From: Oscillospiraceae bacterium | GTDB lineage: Bacteria; Bacillota; Clostridia; Oscillospirales; Acutalibacteraceae | NCBI GenBank assembly: GCA_015065645.1 | Contig: SVPW01000005.1 | Location: 20,678-84,677 of the forward strand | Direction: 5' to 3' | Length of the DNA: 64,000 bases | Shown here: positions 49,204-57,859 of the stretch, piece by piece | Position numbering within the stretch: the stretch's first letter is position 1 | Layout: every line of letters begins with the position of its first letter | Translations under genes and position numbers: made by a program | The notes under the pieces: generated by a model | Database searches by the model: none | Seen by the model: the letters and a program-made list of their open reading frames with translations, nothing else | Told to the model about the DNA's origin: nothing

Positions 49204-51243
49204 TTGAAACAGTATTCAGCAGATCTAATTAAAAACATTGCATTGCTCGGCCATGGCGGTTCGGGAAAAACCACATTGGCCGATGCAATTTTATTTTATG
49301 GAAAGGCAAGTGAGAGAATAGGTAAGTCGGCAGATGGAACTTCCGTTATGGATTTTGATGCCGAAGAAAAGAAGCGTAAGGTTTCGGTTTCAACCGCAGT
49401 TTACGCTTTGGAAATGGGCGATAAGAAATTAAACCTTATTGACGCTCCCGGTCAGTTTGACTTTGCAGGAGGTATTCAGGAAGCACTTGCAGCAGCAGAT
49501 TCGGCTGTGATTGTAATTTCCGGTAAATCAGGTCTTACGGTTGGTGCTAAGCAGGCTTTTGAAAAGGCTCGTGCCATGGGTAAAAGCGTTGGTTTCTTTA
49601 TCGGTAAGCTTGATTCCTCACATGCTCATTTCTATCAGGTTCTTTCCTTACTTACCGCAAATTACGGCTCAGTTATATGCCCGTTGTTTGTTCCCTATGT
49701 TGAGGGTGAAACCTTAAAAGGCTTTATTGACCTTATTGAAAACAAGGCTTACAGCTTTGATGGTCTTGAGAAAAAAGAGATGCGTATGCCCGTAAGCAAT
49801 GAAATTGACCAAATGCGTAGCCTTATGCTTGAAGCGGTTGCTTCCACAAATGATGACCTTATGGAAAAATATTTCGGCGGAGAAGAATTTACCCGTGATG
49901 AAATAGTAACCGGTCTTTGTGCAGGAATTAAGGCAGGCGATATTTGCCCTGTTTATGCAGGTATTCAGCAGTTGGGTGACGGTGTTTCCGTTTTTGCTGA
50001 CAGTATTTTGGAGCTTATGCCTGCCGCAGCTGACAGTCACGCACTAACCGCTGACGGTGATGAAATTGCAGCCGATCCCACAGGTGAAACTGTTTTACAG
50101 GTATTCAAAACCATTGCTGACCCGTTTGTTGGTAAGCTTTCCTATTTCAAGGTTCTTTCAGGAACCGTTAAGGGTGATATGAAGCTTAAAAACAGCCGTA
50201 CAGGTAATGAAGAGCGTATTTCAAAGGTTATGTGGCTAAAGGGTGGCAAGCAGGAGGATGCAGGCGTTATCTGTGCGGGTGACATTGGCTCCGTTTCCAA
50301 GCTTGGCGATACCCTTACAGGTGACACATTATCCGTAAGCGGAAGCATTACCGCAGCTGCTATTGAGTTCCCTGCTCCCTCGCTTTCTGTTGCTGTATAT
50401 CCACAGAAAAAGGGTGAAGAAGAAAAAATCTCCGCAGGTCTTTCTCGTCTTTGCGAAGAAGATCCCACCATTTCAGTTGTACTTAACACCGAAACCAAGG
50501 AGCAGATACTTTCCGCCCTTGGTGAGCAACATATTGATGTAGTTGTTTCCCGTCTTAAATCAAAATTCGGAGCAGAGGTTGTTTTACAGCCGCCAAAGGT
50601 TGCTTATCGTGAAACCATTCGTAAATCTGTTAAGGCTCAAGGCAGACATAAGAAACAATCGGGCGGACATGGCCAGTTTGGTGATGTTTGGATTGAGTTT
50701 GAGCCTTGTGACAGCGATGAACTCATATTTGAGGAAAAGGTTTTCGGCGGTTCTGTTCCCAAAAACTTCTTCCCCGCTGTTGAAAAGGGTCTTCGTGACA
50801 GCACCTTAAAGGGCGTTTTGGCAGGCTACCCAATGGTTGGCATTAAGGCAACCTTGGTTGATGGTTCTTACCACCCTGTTGACTCCTCCGAAATGGCATT
50901 TAAAACAGCCGCTTCCATTGCATTTAAGGAAGGTGTTACAAACGCCAACCCCGTATTGCTCGAACCGATAGGTACCCTTACCGTACTTGTTCCCGATGAA
51001 ATGCTTGGTGATGTTATCGGTGATATTAATAAGCGCAGAGGCCGCATTATCGGTATGAACCCTGCCGCAAACAAGATGCAAGAGGTTATCGGTGAAGTGC
51101 CTATCGCTGAAATGTCTGACTTCTCCACAGCAATGCGCTCCATAACACAGGGCACCGCAAGCTTTACACTTGAATTTGCCCGCTATGAGGATGTTCCTGC
51201 ACACATTGCTCAGAAGATTATTGACGCTGCACAAAAAGATTAA
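49204..51243 (+). CDS. Elongation factor G paralogue (EF-G-like translation GTPase)
   Basis: This 679-residue protein starts with TTG at 49204 (AAGGAG about 8 bases upstream). The G1 motif is GHGGSGKTT. The G3 motif reads DAPGQFDF in place of DTPGHVDF, so the catalytic His is Gln. G4 is GKLD in place of NKxD. Domains II-V are present (PFVGKLSYFKVLSGT; GGSVPKNFFPAVEKG; GDINKRRGRIIGM). This matches the EF-G-like paralogue group found beside true EF-G in many Clostridia, whose role is not well defined. The altered G3 and G4 motifs suggest slow or specialised GTP use. It is not in a ribosomal protein operon. Confidence 0.85.
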   Translation: MKQYSADLIKNIALLGHGGSGKTTLADAILFYGKASERIGKSADGTSVMDFDAEEKKRKVSVSTAVYALEMGDKKLNLIDAPGQFDFAGGIQEALAAADSAVIVISGKSGLTVGAKQAFEKARAMGKSVGFFIGKLDSSHAHFYQVLSLLTANYGSVICPLFVPYVEGETLKGFIDLIENKAYSFDGLEKKEMRMPVSNEIDQMRSLMLEAVASTNDDLMEKYFGGEEFTRDEIVTGLCAGIKAGDICPVYAGIQQLGDGVSVFADSILELMPAAADSHALTADGDEIAADPTGETVLQVFKTIADPFVGKLSYFKVLSGTVKGDMKLKNSRTGNEERISKVMWLKGGKQEDAGVICAGDIGSVSKLGDTLTGDTLSVSGSITAAAIEFPAPSLSVAVYPQKKGEEEKISAGLSRLCEEDPTISVVLNTETKEQILSALGEQHIDVVVSRLKSKFGAEVVLQPPKVAYRETIRKSVKAQGRHKKQSGGHGQFGDVWIEFEPCDSDELIFEEKVFGGSVPKNFFPAVEKGLRDSTLKGVLAGYPMVGIKATLVDGSYHPVDSSEMAFKTAASIAFKEGVTNANPVLLEPIGTLTVLVPDEMLGDVIGDINKRRGRIIGMNPAANKMQEVIGEVPIAEMSDFSTAMRSITQGTASFTLEFARYEDVPAHIAQKIIDAAQKD

Positions 51244-51269
51244 TTAAATATGCTTTCATCATAAAAAAA

Positions 51270-51306
51270 GCGTTCACATAGGTTCAAAGCCTGTGTGAAC
51301 GCATTT
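51270..51306. terminator. Terminator between convergent genes
   Basis: GCGTTCACA (51270-51278) pairs with TGTGAACGC (51294-51302); an A-run precedes it and a T-run follows, so it can act in both directions. Confidence 0.85.
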
Positions 51307-51307
51307 T

Positions 51308-51574
51308 TTATATTTTATTATCATTCGTAATTTCTATTGCACATATTAAAAGCTTGAAAAAATCACAATTCATCAGCTTACAGTATTGCACAAGAACATC
51401 CATTGAAACATCAGTCAAAACTGCAGATTCATAATTGATAATTTCCTCTTCGGAAAAAGCTGTAATTTGGGCTGCTTTTTGTACGGTATATCCCCTATTT
51501 TCCCTTAACATCTTCAAAAGTACCGACATAACCTCTGCCGCAGCTCGTGCTTTTAATTCAGTTGTTTTTTCCAT
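51308..51574 (-). CDS. Small helix-turn-helix (XRE-like) protein
   Basis: This 88-residue protein starts at ATG 51574 (MEKTTELKARAAAEVM) with AGGAGA about 9 bases upstream. The frame is open to 51730, but that stretch is a structured leader with a terminator and is not coding. The residues RGYTVQKAAQITAFSEEEIINYESA look like a degenerate Cro/C1-type HTH followed by VLVQYCKLMNCDFFKLL. It may be a DNA-binding regulator; no target is evident. Its expression should depend on read-through of the upstream terminator. Confidence 0.6.
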   Translation of the reverse strand: MEKTTELKARAAAEVMSVLLKMLRENRGYTVQKAAQITAFSEEEIINYESAVLTDVSMDVLVQYCKLMNCDFFKLLICAIEITNDNKI

Positions 51575-51595
51575 TTTTCTACATCTCCTAAAATT

Positions 51596-51628
51596 AAAAA
51601 AGTGTGTGCAACTTAAAGCTACACACAC
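51596..51628 (-). terminator. Terminator/attenuator ahead of the HTH gene
   Basis: On the - strand GTGTGTGTAGC (51618-51628) pairs with GTTGCACACAC (51602-51612) through 11 pairs including two G-U, loop TTTAA, followed by six T. It ends 22 bases before the start codon. Confidence 0.75.
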
Positions 51629-51764
51629 CGAAAAACGCATAGCTCCAAGTTGTCGCCAAACAAACTTCTTCCGCATAAAACCAAGTATGCAAAATAGAGC
51701 ATGCATTTTTACCAAAATAAAAATACACACTTAGCTTATACGGAAAATATTAAGTTTGTTTGGC
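51629..51764 (-). ncRNA. Rod-shaped structured leader or small RNA, unclassified
   Basis: The predicted transcript begins at about 51764, exactly with the left arm of a 13-bp perfect long-range stem (51752-51764 with 51655-51667). Inside it, TTCCGTATAA (51736-51745) pairs with TTATGCGGAA (51669-51678) and an inner hairpin TGTATTTTTA/TAAAAATGCA caps the rod. ACTTGG-N3-TATGCG occurs twice, once inside the rod and once after it, so the left strand could pair with either copy. The RNA then runs into the terminator above. Not recognised as T-box, S-box or another known riboswitch; only a loose likeness to 6S RNA. Confidence 0.55.
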
Positions 51765-51770
51765 TAAATT

Positions 51771-51799
51771 AGTATATCATACATTTACCTTTTTTACAA
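51771..51799 (-). promoter_or_regulatory. Promoter of the structured RNA
   Basis: On the - strand TTGTAA (51794-51799), 17-bp spacer, TATACT (51771-51776). Confidence 0.65.
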
Positions 51800-51836
51800 T
51801 TATTATTTTATAAAATTACCTTTTGAATTTAAATAG

Positions 51837-51864
51837 TTGCGAAACGAATAAAAATATGTATAAT
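51837..51864 (+). promoter_or_regulatory. Promoter of the PfoR-like / nth / tcdA operon
   Basis: TTGCGA (51837-51842), 16-bp spacer, TATAAT (51859-51864). Confidence 0.6.
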
Positions 51865-51901
51865 AAAAACATATAACCATTTTTAGTAAAGGAAGTTTAA
51901 T

Positions 51902-52948
51902 ATGATTAAAAAATACCTTAATCGGCTTTTTATTGATGGTCTTTCCGGTATGGCTTACGGTCTTTTTGCCACACTTATAATCGGTACTATAATAGGTCAA
52001 ATTGGTACAATCATAGGTAACAACTACATAGGTAACTTTTTCACATCAATGGGTTCAGTTGCAAAAACAATTACCGGTGCCGGAATTGGTGTGGGTGTTG
52101 CCTGCAAGCTAAAGGCTTCTCCCTTAACCACTGTATCTGCTGCAGTTGCAGGAATGGTTGGTGCTTTCCCATCTGTAAGCCTTGCAAATTTTGCAGTTGG
52201 AAAACCCGGTGAGCCGCTTGGAGCATTCGTTGCTGCGTATGTTGCTATAGAAATTGGAACTTTGGTATCAGGAAAAACAAGAATGGAAATAATATTAACC
52301 CCATTAGCTTGTATATTTGCAGGTTCCACAGTTGGTTACTTTGCAGGACCGTATATAAACAGTGCTATGACATGGATTGGAAATGTTATAGATATAAATG
52401 TAACAAATTACCCTATTATTGGCGGATTAATCGTTTCTGTTGCTATGGGTATGCTTCTCACATTACCTGTTTCCTCTGCCGCAATAGGAATTGCAATGAA
52501 TATCAGCGGTCTTGCTGCAGGTGCGGCAGTTGTTGGATGCTGTTGCAATATGGTAGGCTTTGCCGTTATAAGCTATCGTGAAAATAAGGTAAGCGGCCTT
52601 ATTGCTCAAGGAATAGGTACTTCTATGATACAAATGCCAAATATAGTTCGCCATCCTCTTATATGGCTGCCTGCCATTATTTCAAGTGCTATATTAGGTC
52701 CTATTTCAGCGGCTGTGCTAAAAATGGTTTGTAACAGTGTGGGTGCAGGTATGGGCTCGGCAGGTCTTGTGGGACAGTTTTCCACCTATGCCACAATGTT
52801 AGAGGCAGGCTCTGAACCCACAATAGCACTTTTGGAGATAATAATTATGCACTTTATAGCCCCGGCAATTATATGCCTTGGAATATCCGAAGCTATGCGT
52901 AAGATTGGCTGGATTAAAAATGGCGATCTTAAATTAGAAAAGGTTTAA
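51902..52948 (+). CDS. PfoR-like / PTS EIIC_2-family membrane protein
   Basis: This 348-residue protein has about nine to ten hydrophobic segments rich in Gly and Ala, with the motifs GAGIGVGVACKLKASPLTT and SSAAIGIAMNISGLAAGAAVVGC. The type is the PTS_EIIC_2/PfoR family, often annotated as a sugar-transport subunit or toxin regulator. No IIA or IIB domain is fused or adjacent, so phosphotransfer transport is unproven. AAGGAAG lies upstream of the ATG. The gene is 10 bases before nth and probably heads this small operon. Confidence 0.75.
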   Translation: MIKKYLNRLFIDGLSGMAYGLFATLIIGTIIGQIGTIIGNNYIGNFFTSMGSVAKTITGAGIGVGVACKLKASPLTTVSAAVAGMVGAFPSVSLANFAVGKPGEPLGAFVAAYVAIEIGTLVSGKTRMEIILTPLACIFAGSTVGYFAGPYINSAMTWIGNVIDINVTNYPIIGGLIVSVAMGMLLTLPVSSAAIGIAMNISGLAAGAAVVGCCCNMVGFAVISYRENKVSGLIAQGIGTSMIQMPNIVRHPLIWLPAIISSAILGPISAAVLKMVCNSVGAGMGSAGLVGQFSTYATMLEAGSEPTIALLEIIIMHFIAPAIICLGISEAMRKIGWIKNGDLKLEKV

Positions 52949-52958
52949 AGGTGGATTT

Positions 52959-53591
52959 ATGCGTAAAAAAGAGCTTGCGGCTTTGGCTGTGGAGAGGCTT
53001 GAAAAATTATATCCTGATGCTATATGCTCCTTGCAGTACAGCGACCCGTTTCAGTTGCTTGTTGCCACCAGACTTTCTGCACAATGCACCGATGCCAGAG
53101 TTAATATGGTAACCCCTGCCCTTTTTGCTGAGTTTCCCACAGCCCAAAGCATGGCAAAGGCACCGCTTGAGCGTGTTGAGGAGCTTATTAAAACCTGTGG
53201 TCTTTATAAAACCAAAGCCAAAGACCTTATAGGAATCGGCAAAGGAATTTGTGAAAATTATGCAGGAAAAGTTCCTGATACCATTGAACAGCTTATAACG
53301 CTTCCCGGTGTTGGCAGAAAAACCGCAAATTTGGTATGCGGTGATATATACGGTAAAAGCGCCGTTGTTACAGATACTCATTTTATAAGGCTTTGCAACC
53401 GATTAGGTTTAGTTTCAACTACCGACCCCCTAAAGGTTGAAATGCAGATGCGAAAGCTTCTTGACCCTCAGAAATCAAATGATTTTTGCCACCGCACCGT
53501 ACTTTTTGGTCGTGATATATGCACTGCAAGAAAGCCTTTTTGCGAAAAATGCCCACTTGAAGATATTTGCCCTAAAAACATAAAAAAATAA
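52959..53591 (+). CDS. nth: Endonuclease III
   Basis: This 210-residue DNA glycosylase/AP lyase removes oxidised pyrimidines. It has the helix-hairpin-helix LPGVGRKTANLV with the catalytic Lys, the catalytic Asp region VVTDTHFIRLCNRLGL, and the C-terminal 4Fe-4S ligands spaced C-x6-C-x2-C-x5-C (in CTARKPFCEKCPLEDIC). It is cotranscribed with the PfoR-like gene and tcdA. Confidence 0.95.
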   Translation: MRKKELAALAVERLEKLYPDAICSLQYSDPFQLLVATRLSAQCTDARVNMVTPALFAEFPTAQSMAKAPLERVEELIKTCGLYKTKAKDLIGIGKGICENYAGKVPDTIEQLITLPGVGRKTANLVCGDIYGKSAVVTDTHFIRLCNRLGLVSTTDPLKVEMQMRKLLDPQKSNDFCHRTVLFGRDICTARKPFCEKCPLEDICPKNIKK

Positions 53592-53619
53592 TACCCCAAA
53601 AATATACGGAGTTATGCTT

Positions 53620-54321
53620 ATGGAAGAACGCTTTATACGCAACGAAGCACTTATAGGAAAAAATAATACCCAACTGCTCAAAGGCTGTACTGTTGCAGTT
53701 TTTGGCATAGGAGGGGTAGGCTCTTATGCGGTTGAAGCACTTGCAAGAAGCGGTATTGGAAGGCTATACCTTTACGATAATGATACCGTAGCTCCAAGCA
53801 ATCTTAACCGCCAGCTTATTGCTCTTGAAAACACAATAGGGCTTTATAAAACTGCTGTTAGTGCCAAGCGTTGCAGGCAGATAAACCCTGATATAGAAGT
53901 GGTGGAAAACACAGTTTTCGTAACTCCCGAAACCGAAATACCCTTTGATAGCTTTGATTTTATAATTGATGCGGTTGATAATGTAACCGCAAAGCTTTAT
54001 TTAATAACATCGGCACAAGAGCATAAAATCCCAATCATCAGTGTTATGGGAACAGGAAATAAATTAGACCCCACAAAAATAAAGGTGAGTGATATTTACG
54101 AAACACGTGAATGTCCGCTTGCCCGTGTTATGCGAACCGAGCTTAAAAAACGAGGTATTAAAAAGCTTTCGGTTGTGTGGAGTGATGAACGCCCAATAAA
54201 AGCTTTCGATAACACAGAAAAGCGAAATACCGGCAGACCCACCCCTTCAAGTATGACATTTGTTCCTGCCACTGCAGGAATAACCGCAGCAGCATTTGCC
54301 GTTAAAAAGTTAATTAAGTGA
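53620..54321 (+). CDS. tcdA: tRNA threonylcarbamoyladenosine dehydratase (TcdA/CsdL)
   Basis: This 233-residue E1-like ATP-dependent enzyme cyclises t6A to ct6A at position 37 of tRNAs. The nucleotide-binding loop VFGIGGVGSYAVEALARSG, the adenylation region DNDTVAPSNLNRQL and the core AVDNVTAKLYLI are present. The start is taken at ATG 53620 because CGGAG is 8 bases upstream; the ATG at 53614 would be only 2 bases away. A terminator follows directly. Confidence 0.87.
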   Translation: MEERFIRNEALIGKNNTQLLKGCTVAVFGIGGVGSYAVEALARSGIGRLYLYDNDTVAPSNLNRQLIALENTIGLYKTAVSAKRCRQINPDIEVVENTVFVTPETEIPFDSFDFIIDAVDNVTAKLYLITSAQEHKIPIISVMGTGNKLDPTKIKVSDIYETRECPLARVMRTELKKRGIKKLSVVWSDERPIKAFDNTEKRNTGRPTPSSMTFVPATAGITAAAFAVKKLIK

Positions 54322-54326
54322 ACAAA

Positions 54327-54358
54327 AGGGCACTCCGTTTGGAGTGCCCTAATTATTT
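54327..54358. terminator. Terminator between tcdA and the M23 peptidase gene
   Basis: A perfect 10-bp stem (54327-54336 with 54341-54350, loop GTTT), followed by TAATTATTTT; serves two convergent genes. Confidence 0.85.
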
Positions 54359-54364
54359 TATCAA

Positions 54365-55615
54365 TTAATAAAGTCCTAAAGATGGTGCGGGGTCAATTCT
54401 TACACCGTTAATGATGATTTCAAAGTGAAGATGGTTTCCTGTAGCATTACCTGTACGACCAACCGTACCGATAACCTCACCTGCTGAAACAACATCGCCC
54501 TTAGAAACATAGATTGTGCTTTCATGTGCATAGCGTGTTTTAAAGCCGCTACCATGGTCAATTACAATAGAATAACCGTAATTTCCGTCCCAACCAGCCT
54601 GTACTACAGTACCGGACTTAACGGCATAAATAGAAGTACCTGCAGGAGCACGAAGGTCAACAGCCTGATGATTACGGCCATCACCAAAATATGCACTTAC
54701 CTGCCATGAACCCCTTTCAAGCGGGAAAACAAGACCTGAAACAGTGATTGAATTTTTTACTATCTTTTTAGCAGTACCAACCTCAATAACACGGTCAACA
54801 GGCTGGGCAATTACAGTTGCATTATTTTGAACACGTGATACCTCAACACCGTTTACATAGGTAACGGTTTCCCCTGTACGCATAACACCGTTTGAGCCTG
54901 CAACCAAAATATTGCTTTTTCCTCTTTCCAAAGAAGCGTTTTGCTGCTTTACAGTTTTAAAAGGAATGACTGAATCTGTAGAAACAACAACATTTGTTGA
55001 AACGCTTAAAGCCATAATCTTTTCGGTTATTTCATCTATAGTGAGAATTTCCTCGCAAAGATAATAATCATGAGAAAGAGCAACATCATCAACAAAGGAT
55101 GAAACGCACTCATAACCTGCTATATTAAATCTGTTACGGCATTCTTCAACAACCGAGTAAACCAAATCATTATCAGTACAGCCTATCACATTGCCGTTAA
55201 CCACTACTGCAGTTGCAGAAACAATCTCTGCAGTATTATCAATAATAGCGGCAGCTATATCCTCATTGCTGTCAATATCACCACTTAAAACAAATGCTGT
55301 GGTAAAAACCGGCTTTTTAACTATATTATAGGTTTCACTTTCCGAATGATTAAGACTGCGTGTTACCATAACAGCTGCCGTATCAAACTGCTGTTTATTA
55401 AGCACGGTTGCAATGGTTTTACCATTATAATTTACACGATAACCGATTGTTGCTCCTGCAAAAAACACGCTCATAATGAGCGAAATAATAGCAAAAAAAC
55501 TAAAAGTACCTATTTTTATTGATCTACCGCAACTGCGGATACGGTCAAACAATATTTGTGCGCCGTTTGTCAGTGTTGCAAGTGTTTCGTTAAAAATAAG
55601 ACTCAACTCCCTCAT
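54365..55615 (-). CDS. Membrane-anchored G5-domain / M23 peptidase
   Basis: This 416-residue protein has an N-terminal cytoplasmic tail, one transmembrane helix (about 35-57), a long extracellular region, a G5-like domain (about 205-285, with GVMRTGETVTYVNGVEVSR) and a C-terminal M23 (LytM) domain. The zinc ligands are visible: His and Asp in HQAVDLRAP, and the HLH of GNHLHFEI. It probably cleaves peptidoglycan cross-bridges during growth or division. The ATG is at 55615. A GTTACAA palindrome lies at the predicted transcript start, suggesting cell-envelope-linked control. Confidence 0.87.
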   Translation of the reverse strand: MRELSLIFNETLATLTNGAQILFDRIRSCGRSIKIGTFSFFAIISLIMSVFFAGATIGYRVNYNGKTIATVLNKQQFDTAAVMVTRSLNHSESETYNIVKKPVFTTAFVLSGDIDSNEDIAAAIIDNTAEIVSATAVVVNGNVIGCTDNDLVYSVVEECRNRFNIAGYECVSSFVDDVALSHDYYLCEEILTIDEITEKIMALSVSTNVVVSTDSVIPFKTVKQQNASLERGKSNILVAGSNGVMRTGETVTYVNGVEVSRVQNNATVIAQPVDRVIEVGTAKKIVKNSITVSGLVFPLERGSWQVSAYFGDGRNHQAVDLRAPAGTSIYAVKSGTVVQAGWDGNYGYSIVIDHGSGFKTRYAHESTIYVSKGDVVSAGEVIGTVGRTGNATGNHLHFEIIINGVRIDPAPSLGLY

Positions 55616-55630
55616 AAGTAATCACAAAAA

Positions 55631-55648
55631 GGTTACAATTTTGTAACC
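55631..55648. promoter_or_regulatory. Palindrome GGTTACAA-TT-TTGTAACC
   Basis: Perfect 8-bp arms located just downstream of the -10 box of the M23 gene, where a repressor could block initiation. Related half-sites occur at about 55670 and 55863. Confidence 0.6.
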
Positions 55649-55657
55649 GACATTACT

Positions 55658-55685
55658 ATTATAACAAAAAGTTACAAAATTGCAA
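55658..55685 (-). promoter_or_regulatory. Promoter of the M23 peptidase gene
   Basis: On the - strand TTGCAA (55680-55685), 16-bp spacer, TATAAT (55658-55663). Confidence 0.65.
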
Positions 55686-55950
55686 CCTTTTTTTGCTAAA
55701 ATTTAAAATTTTTTTATTTTCACATTTTCAAAAAGCTTAAAATCCCTTTAGTTAAGCCGTTTTTGGCATATTTGGAAATTATTACAAAATGTTACGATTT
55801 AAAATTTTAAACCCTTTTTTATCTGAAAAATTCATTATAAACCCACATTTTCAAAAAGAAAAAGGTTACAATTTTTTCACCAACTAAAAAACAAGTAATA
55901 TTTATCAGATAAGTGTATATTTAAACCAAGTAAAAATATGTAAATTTTTA

Positions 55951-55979
55951 TTGCTTTTTATAAAAAAGAATAATATAAT
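55951..55979 (+). promoter_or_regulatory. Promoter of the PQ-loop protein gene
   Basis: TTGCTT (55951-55956), 17-bp spacer, TATAAT (55974-55979). The rest of the 405-base gap from 55616 is AT-rich and shows only GTTACAA half-sites. Confidence 0.6.
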
Positions 55980-56020
55980 AAATTTATAAAAGTAAATTTA
56001 ATTACTAAGGAGTTTTTATT

Positions 56021-56383
56021 ATGGAATTTGCAACCATTACTGAAATACTTATGATGATTGCTTTCGGCTTTTCATGGCCAAGCAGTATTTTTAAAACAAT
56101 TAAAAGCAAAAGCACCAAAGGAAAAAGTATGCTTTTTTTAATTCTTATTGACTTTGGTTATGTTTGCGGAATAGTTAGTAAAATCACCTCTATTATCGTT
56201 ACTAATGATGATAAAAGCTTAGTTGCAATTGCTCTTATATTCTACATAATCAATTTTGCAATGGTAACCGCAGATTTAGCGCTTTATTTCCATTACCGTT
56301 CCATTGAAAAAATGCGTGAGCAGATTGCTAACGACCTTGATATTAATAACGAAGATACTGAAGAAGAAGCTTTAGAGGAATAA
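56021..56383 (+). CDS. Small PQ-loop (SemiSWEET-like) membrane protein
   Basis: This 120-residue protein has three predicted transmembrane helices and the PQ-loop-like signature FSWPSSIFKTIKSKSTKGKS in the first part, the arrangement of a half-transporter such as a SemiSWEET, which works as a dimer. The C terminus is a highly acidic tail (DINNEDTEEEALEE). A sugar substrate is possible by analogy only. AAGGAG precedes the ATG. The stop codon abuts a dispersed 48-bp repeat that contains a hairpin. Confidence 0.65.
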   Translation: MEFATITEILMMIAFGFSWPSSIFKTIKSKSTKGKSMLFLILIDFGYVCGIVSKITSIIVTNDDKSLVAIALIFYIINFAMVTADLALYFHYRSIEKMREQIANDLDINNEDTEEEALEE

Positions 56384-56429
56384 AAAATGCGGCTCCAAGC
56401 CGCATAAAAATTAAAATTTAGGTTTTTCG
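56382..56429. repeat. Dispersed 48-bp repeat, copy A (hairpin)
   Basis: This copy matches 63645-63692 at 46 of 48 positions. It contains ATGCGGCT-CCA-AGCCGCAT flanked by A-runs and T-runs, so it can act as a terminator; on the - strand six T follow. Confidence 0.85.
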
Positions 56430-56439
56430 TCCGCCTGAA

Positions 56440-56474
56440 ACGAGCTGTCCGTAAAATACGGACAGCTCGTTTTT
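56440..56474 (+). terminator. Terminator after the PQ-loop gene
   Basis: A perfect 14-bp stem (56440-56453 with 56457-56470) followed by TTTT on the + strand. Confidence 0.8.
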
Positions 56475-56486
56475 ATGCAAATAATA

Positions 56487-57845
56487 TTAGTTTTTAAGAC
56501 TTTGCATAGGTGCAGGAATTCTGCCACCACGGTCAATAAAACGCTTGCTGCTCTTATCAAGATGCAAAGGCATAATTGGGCCTGTTCCCAAAAGACCGCC
56601 AAACTCTAACTCCTCGCCCGCTTTCTTACCTATTGCGGGAATTATACGAACAGCTGTTGTTTTGGAATTCACCATACCAATTGCCGCTTCATCGGCAATG
56701 ATTGCTGAAATGGTTTCTGCGGGAGTTTCCCCGGGTACTACTATCATATCAAGACCTACTGAGCAAACAGCTGTCATAGCCTCTAACTTTTCGATAGAAA
56801 GAGTGCCCATACGTGCAGCATCTATCATTCCGGCATCCTCTGTTACAGGAATAAACGCACCGGAAAGTCCGCCAACAGCAGATGAAGCCATAACACCGCC
56901 TTTTTTAACAGCATCGTTAAGAAGCGCCAAGGCAGCGGTTGTACCGTGAGTTCCGCATTGCTCAAGACCCATTTCCTCAAGAATATGAGCCACTGAATCA
57001 CCAACAGCAGGAGTTGGAGCCAAAGAAAGGTCTACTATTCCAAATGGCACACCTAATCTTTTAGATGCTTCGTTTCCAACCAACTGACCCATACGGGTTA
57101 TTTTGAATGCGGTGCGTTTAATAATTTCGGCTACCTCACCAAAATCGCCATCAGGACATTTTTTCAATGCCGAACGCACAACACCCGGACCCGATACACC
57201 AACATGAATAACACAATCCGGCTCACCCACACCGTGAAAAGCACCTGCCATAAACGGGTTATCCTCAGGAGCATTGCAGAATACAACCAGCTTTGCACAG
57301 CCAATACAATCCCTATCAGCAGTAATTTCAGCAGCCTGTCTTATGGTTTGTCCAATAAGCTTTACGGCATCCATATTAATGCCTGCCTTGGTAGAACCTA
57401 TATTTACGGATGAGCAAATGTTTGTTGTTTCACTTAAAGCCTGAGGAATGGATTTTATAAGGGCTAAATCCCCTGCAGAAAATCCCTTATGTACAAGTGC
57501 GGAATATCCGCCTATAAAATTAACACCTGTAGCATCAGCGGCACGCTGTAAAGCATGAGCATACATAACAGGATCTGCACCCGAAGCCGCCGCAATCATA
57601 GCAATAGGTGTTACAGAAATTCGCTTATTAATTATCGGAATACCATATTGCTTTTCAATATCCTCACCTGTTTTAACAAGATTGCCTGCCAAGCGGGTTA
57701 TTTTATCATATATCTTTTCACAAGCACGCTTTGCATCGGGATCAGCACAGTCTAATAAAGAAATACCCATCGTGATAGTGCGGATATCAAGGTTATCCTG
57801 CTGTATCATATTGATGGTTTCCATTATATCATTCAAATTAATCAT
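56487..57845 (-). CDS. PFL family protein (DUF711/UPF0210)
   Basis: This 452-residue cytoplasmic protein belongs to the UPF0210 (DUF711) family, which is structurally related to pyruvate formate-lyase-like barrels. Typical segments are [54 protein letters not shown] and [22 protein letters not shown]. Its function is unknown. It is encoded directly after an ACT-domain gene with 14 bases between them, the standard pair in Firmicutes, which suggests regulation by a small ligand. Confidence 0.9.
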   Translation of the reverse strand: MINLNDIMETINMIQQDNLDIRTITMGISLLDCADPDAKRACEKIYDKITRLAGNLVKTGEDIEKQYGIPIINKRISVTPIAMIAAASGADPVMYAHALQRAADATGVNFIGGYSALVHKGFSAGDLALIKSIPQALSETTNICSSVNIGSTKAGINMDAVKLIGQTIRQAAEITADRDCIGCAKLVVFCNAPEDNPFMAGAFHGVGEPDCVIHVGVSGPGVVRSALKKCPDGDFGEVAEIIKRTAFKITRMGQLVGNEASKRLGVPFGIVDLSLAPTPAVGDSVAHILEEMGLEQCGTHGTTAALALLNDAVKKGGVMASSAVGGLSGAFIPVTEDAGMIDAARMGTLSIEKLEAMTAVCSVGLDMIVVPGETPAETISAIIADEAAIGMVNSKTTAVRIIPAIGKKAGEELEFGGLLGTGPIMPLHLDKSSKRFIDRGGRIPAPMQSLKN

Positions 57846-57859
57846 AAATAAAAACCTCT

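Noticed and set aside
51575..51730. N-terminal extension of the HTH protein
   Set aside because: The frame is open, but this DNA forms the stems and terminator of a leader, and a good ribosome-binding site exists for the start at 51574.
51596..51799. T-box leader or 6S RNA
   Set aside because: No T-box motif is present. The rod resembles 6S RNA only loosely: no symmetric central bubble is visible and the RNA continues past the closing stem into a separate terminator next to a gene.
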